Source: an uncultured Atopobium sp. (GTDB lineage: Bacteria > Actinomycetota > Coriobacteriia > Coriobacteriales > Atopobiaceae). From it: DNA of 25,344 nucleotides. Below are positions 22,355-25,344 of the stretch, in pieces (position 1 is the stretch's first letter; each line of letters starts with the position of its first letter). The notes under the pieces are model-generated. The model was given only the letters and a program-made list of their open reading frames with translations, did no database searches and was not told the DNA's origin. The position numbers and the translations under genes were made by a program. The stretch is taken from the NCBI GenBank assembly GCA_946647055.1, contig CAMPCT010000009.1, positions 1 to 25,344 on the forward strand, read 5' to 3'.

Positions 22355-23623
22355 ATGGCAGTTAAGCACACGGCGGAGGTCACCATCTCGGACCTCACGG
22401 ACGGGGCCTCGGTCGGGCTGACGAGCTACGGCGCGTCATGGACGGCCACGGCGACCGACAGGCTCGGCACGGCGCAGACCGCAAAGACGGTCGTTCAGGC
22501 GCACATCGGCAGCTCGGCGGTCGCATGCACGGTCGGCACGCCGACGCGCTCCGACACGGCCAACTGCACCGTGACGGTGGACTCGTCCGGCACGCACGCG
22601 GTCTGGCCCGAGGTCACCATTACCGTCAATGCCACGGCCACGACAGGCGGCACGGTCACCATCCCCGTGACCCTCACCATCGGTTCCGACACGGTGACCT
22701 ACGACCAGATATTCACGTACTCCTTCGCCTTCAAGGGCGCGACGCCCACCATCACAGCGTCCAAGAGCGGCACCACGACCACCATCATCGCTGACGGCAC
22801 CGAGATCGCCACCATCAGCGACGGCACGAACGGCGCGGCCGGACTCAACCAGGCGACCGTCTACCTGTACAAGCGCGCGGCGAGCGCGAGCAAGCCCACG
22901 AGCGGCACGAGCACCTACACCTTCGCCACGGCCACGCTCTCGTCGGTGCCGAGCGGCTGGACTCAGGCCTTCCCCGCAGAGACGCAGGGCAGCTCCACAC
23001 CCGTCTGGATGATGGCGGCGGTGGCGTCGAGCAACACGGCCACCGACACGATCTCCTACTCAGAGTGGAGCACGCCGGTCAAGATGGTGTCCAGCGGCAC
23101 CAACGGCGCGACGGGGTACAACCAGGCGACGGTGTTCCTGTACAAGAGGGCCGCCACGGCACCGTCCAAGCCCTCCGGCACCGTCACGTACACCTTCGCC
23201 ACGGGCGCGCTCTCGACCACCCCGAGCGGGTGGAGCCGCAGCGTGCCGAACGGCACCGACCCGTGCTGGGTGACGCAGGTGGCGGCGGTGTCCCAGGACG
23301 CGACCTACTCCATCGCCTCGGCGGCGTGGACGACGCCCACGAAGCTGGCCGAGGACGGGGACAACCCCTACATGCTCTCCATCGAGTCCTCTGCTGGCAC
23401 GGTGTTCAAGAACAGCAGCGGGAGCACGACGCTCACCTGCCGCATCTTCAACGCGGGCGCAGAGGTCACGACCGTCCCCACGGGCATGTCCGTCAAGTGG
23501 TTCCGCAACGGCACGCAGCTCGACGGCACCGAGACGGGAATCACGCTGGACGGGCGCACCCTGACCGTCGACGCCACGGCGGTGAGCGAGAAGGCGGTGT
23601 TCCTCGCGGAGTTGGAGGGATAG
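22355..23623 (+). CDS. Tail fibre protein with two tandem fibre repeats and Ig-like end
   Basis: The protein is 422 aa. GGGAGG at 22345-22350 supports ATG 22355. Residues 1-150 are Ig-like beta strands, starting AVKHTAEVTISDLTDG. Two 91-aa repeats begin near residues 159 and 250. Each has 'NGA.G.NQATV.LYKRAA', then 'TYTFATG.LS..PSGW', then a Trp-containing strand and '.W.TP.K'. This repeat type is frequent in siphovirus fibres. The C-terminus (about 340-422, SSAGTVFKNSSGSTTLTC to VKWFRNGTQLDGTETG) repeats the Ig-like domain seen at the end of the preceding protein. Its exact receptor cannot be told from sequence. Confidence 0.78.
   Translation: MAVKHTAEVTISDLTDGASVGLTSYGASWTATATDRLGTAQTAKTVVQAHIGSSAVACTVGTPTRSDTANCTVTVDSSGTHAVWPEVTITVNATATTGGTVTIPVTLTIGSDTVTYDQIFTYSFAFKGATPTITASKSGTTTTIIADGTEIATISDGTNGAAGLNQATVYLYKRAASASKPTSGTSTYTFATATLSSVPSGWTQAFPAETQGSSTPVWMMAAVASSNTATDTISYSEWSTPVKMVSSGTNGATGYNQATVFLYKRAATAPSKPSGTVTYTFATGALSTTPSGWSRSVPNGTDPCWVTQVAAVSQDATYSIASAAWTTPTKLAEDGDNPYMLSIESSAGTVFKNSSGSTTLTCRIFNAGAEVTTVPTGMSVKWFRNGTQLDGTETGITLDGRTLTVDATAVSEKAVFLAELEG
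22829..23374 (+). repeat. Two tandem 273-bp fibre repeats
   Basis: Copy one begins at 22829 and copy two at 23102, 273 bp (91 aa) apart. They share the LYKRAA, TYTFAT and PSGW blocks but have diverged in DNA sequence, so duplication is old or the copies were acquired as a ready-made tandem. Confidence 0.8.
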
Positions 23624-25344
23624 ATGGCTACCAAAGCAACGGCTGAGGTCACGGTCTTCGACCAGACCGACGCGACTGCCGTGGTCACGTGGTACTACGG
23701 CACGCGCGGCACGGCACCCTCGGCACCGACCACGACGGACGCGGACGTGACGCCTAGCGGCTGGACGAAGGTGGAGCCGACCATATCCGGCGAGGCGGAC
23801 CTGTCCCTGATGGTCTACACGTGCGTGCAGACCGTCTGGGGCGACGGCACCTGCGATTGGGGCGCGGTGTCGCTTTCCGCCGCCTTCGAGGCGGCGAAGG
23901 TCGCGTACAACCTCGCCCACGGCACCTCGCAGGAGCTTGCGAACCTGTCCGTGGGCGGGACGAACCTGATCGTGCACGACACGACCCTGCGAGGGCGGCT
24001 CGACGGCGATGGAGGGGTATACACGGCGAGCAACGGCGCATACCACCGGCACACCGAGCGGATACCCGTCGAGGGCGGGGAAACGTACACGCTCTCGTGG
24101 TTCTATAAAGTCACTGAGTATTCTCAGATGTTTCTTTATGTAAGCTGGTTTGACATTGATGGCGAACATATATCGCGTACTAATGTTGAGAATATTTATA
24201 ATGATGAACCATCGAGTAGAAAGCTACTGGCACCGGATACTGCTGCGTTTGCAGTTGTAAACATACCGATATACCTAGCGGTTAGATGCGCGACAAAATT
24301 TGAGAAGGGGTCTATCCCGACTGACCTTTCGCTTTCTGTGCGAGACGAAACGGCTCAGCCTAATATTTTGCGCGGAACCAATCAGGCGGGTGTCATGCGC
24401 GGGTTCGGCGAAGGCCCCACAAGCACATGGGAGAGGGGCCTGTGGTACGTAAGCAGCGGAGGTGAGGATACAGGCGATGCGGTGATATTCAACGTCGACG
24501 GATGCCCAGACGCACGGCAGCGATACGGATTCCGCGTGAGTAGCACCACGTCGGGCAACAAGGACGCCGCACAGTACGACGTCCCATGGGAGGCGACCAC
24601 CTACCGAATCACAGGGCTTGCGAGGCTCACCCCGGACCTCGGACAGACCGCCGCCACGATGCAGTTCCGCATCTGGGGAAGCTCGGCCATAAAGTCCTAT
24701 ACGCAGTCCATAACGTCCGATGAGTGGGTCCCGTTCAGCTACGCCTTTTCGCTGGAAGCCGAGGAAGCGTCTCTCACGTCCAGCGCGCTCCTCGGCATTC
24801 ACGCTCAAGGCAGCCTCGACTTCTGCGCAGTCTACATCCACAAGGGATTCATCGACCGCCGCCTCTCCATGGGGGAGGACTGCCTCCCGTGGCAACCGGC
24901 CACGGAGGACTACGCCTCGTACGGCTCCACAAGCAGCGTGATAGCCGAGACGAGCGCCAACGCGGTCAAGCGCACGCAGCGCATCTACTACCGCACGCAG
25001 TCGACCACGGCACCGACCTCCGAGTTCATGCCGACCGCGTGGGTCACGGAGACGGGCGACAAGTGGGCAGCTGGCGCGGCGACGCTCTCAAACTGGACCA
25101 CGAAGGTCACGCCGATATCGGACGGCACGGACAAGTACCTCTGCCTCTTCACCTGCGAGCAGCGCGAGATGGGCGACGGCACGCTGCTGTACACGAACGT
25201 CCTGCTGGACGACTCCACGACGGTCATAGACGGCGGGAACATCATCACCGGAAGCATCGCGGCCAACCGCATAGACGCGGCGAGCGGCGCGTTCTCAACG
25301 GCAAACATCCCCGCTCTGACGGCAGACCACATCAAGGCCAACGT
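23624..25344 (+). CDS. Receptor-binding tail fibre with carbohydrate-binding-like domains (3' truncated by window)
   Basis: An open frame of 573 codons runs from ATG 23624, immediately after the previous TAG, with GGAGGG at 23615-23620. It has no stop before the window edge. It begins MATKATAEVTVFDQTDA, clearly related to the N-terminus of the preceding gene. Residues about 20-75 and 445-525 are copies of one beta module (WYYGTRGTAPSAP / IYYRTQSTTAPTS, then C-x-(Q/E)...GDGT). Between them are two jelly-roll domains of carbohydrate-binding type ('IPVEGGETYTLSWFYKV...LYVSWFDIDGEHIS'; 'NILRGTNQAGVMRG... LPWQP'). The end, 'IDGGNIITGSIAANRIDAASGAF', is the usual hinge before a fibre tip. The first jelly roll is encoded by DNA of much lower GC (24100-24370). 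I infer a host-range determinant. Confidence 0.82.
   Translation, partial: MATKATAEVTVFDQTDATAVVTWYYGTRGTAPSAPTTTDADVTPSGWTKVEPTISGEADLSLMVYTCVQTVWGDGTCDWGAVSLSAAFEAAKVAYNLAHGTSQELANLSVGGTNLIVHDTTLRGRLDGDGGVYTASNGAYHRHTERIPVEGGETYTLSWFYKVTEYSQMFLYVSWFDIDGEHISRTNVENIYNDEPSSRKLLAPDTAAFAVVNIPIYLAVRCATKFEKGSIPTDLSLSVRDETAQPNILRGTNQAGVMRGFGEGPTSTWERGLWYVSSGGEDTGDAVIFNVDGCPDARQRYGFRVSSTTSGNKDAAQYDVPWEATTYRITGLARLTPDLGQTAATMQFRIWGSSAIKSYTQSITSDEWVPFSYAFSLEAEEASLTSSALLGIHAQGSLDFCAVYIHKGFIDRRLSMGEDCLPWQPATEDYASYGSTSSVIAETSANAVKRTQRIYYRTQSTTAPTSEFMPTAWVTETGDKWAAGAATLSNWTTKVTPISDGTDKYLCLFTCEQREMGDGTLLYTNVLLDDSTTVIDGGNIITGSIAANRIDAASGAFSTANIPALTADHIKAN

Noticed and set aside
20738..25344. Diversity-generating retroelement acting on the fibre genes
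   Set aside because: I saw no reverse transcriptase and no obvious template/variable repeat pair with adenine-specific differences; the part beyond the window cannot be excluded.

Overview
The window is the packaging and virion-structure half of a siphovirus or prophage with an HK97-type head. Every recognisable gene is on the plus strand. The order is the usual one: HNH endonuclease, small and large terminase, portal, S78 prohead protease, major capsid protein, four or five head-tail connector proteins, tail tube, frameshifted tail assembly chaperone, a very long tape measure, a lectin-decorated distal tail protein, the tail hub, and three fibre or receptor-binding proteins. The last of these runs off the right edge. 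No integrase, repressor, replication or lysis gene is present, so temperate versus lytic lifestyle cannot be decided here.

The host is probably a GC-rich actinobacterium, and I favour a gut or oral Coriobacteriia relative (Olsenella, Collinsella or Atopobium type). The reasons are high GC with strong third-position GC bias, AGGAGG-type ribosome binding sites, tightly overlapping genes, and ricin-type lectin repeats of the 'ANGxNVQxY' style common on surface proteins of that class. This assignment is inference.

Layout. 1-166: four and a half perfect 37-bp tandem repeats. 167-661: no gene, AT-richer than the rest; it holds dyads that could belong to a packaging (cos) site, a good sigma70-type promoter (470-498), and a roughly 155-nt leader with competing hairpins. 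662-3375: HNH, Cys-rich small protein, TerS, TerL. 3337-3630: a hairpin over the TerL 3' end, then a 255-nt gap dense in nested inverted repeats (a candidate structured RNA). It ends in a -10-like element 7 nt before a portal start codon that lacks a Shine-Dalgarno sequence. 3631-4935: portal, followed by an intrinsic terminator. 4982-9009: protease, capsid and connectors. 9021-9623: tail tube, then a second terminator. 9728-10352: chaperone G and its +1-frame T extension. 10368-17276: tape measure of about 2300 residues. 17269-25344: tail tip and fibres.

The genes work as one assembly line. TerS and TerL package DNA through the portal into a protease-matured capsid. The connectors close the head. 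The G/GT chaperones load tape measure and tail tube, and the tip proteins recognise the cell, apparently through several carbohydrate-binding modules. The least ordinary features are non-coding: the TerL-portal structured region, the leader, and a family of short intergenic elements sharing TAACGCATA. In the coding part, the tape measure built from repeated modules and the low-GC insert in the last fibre stand out.
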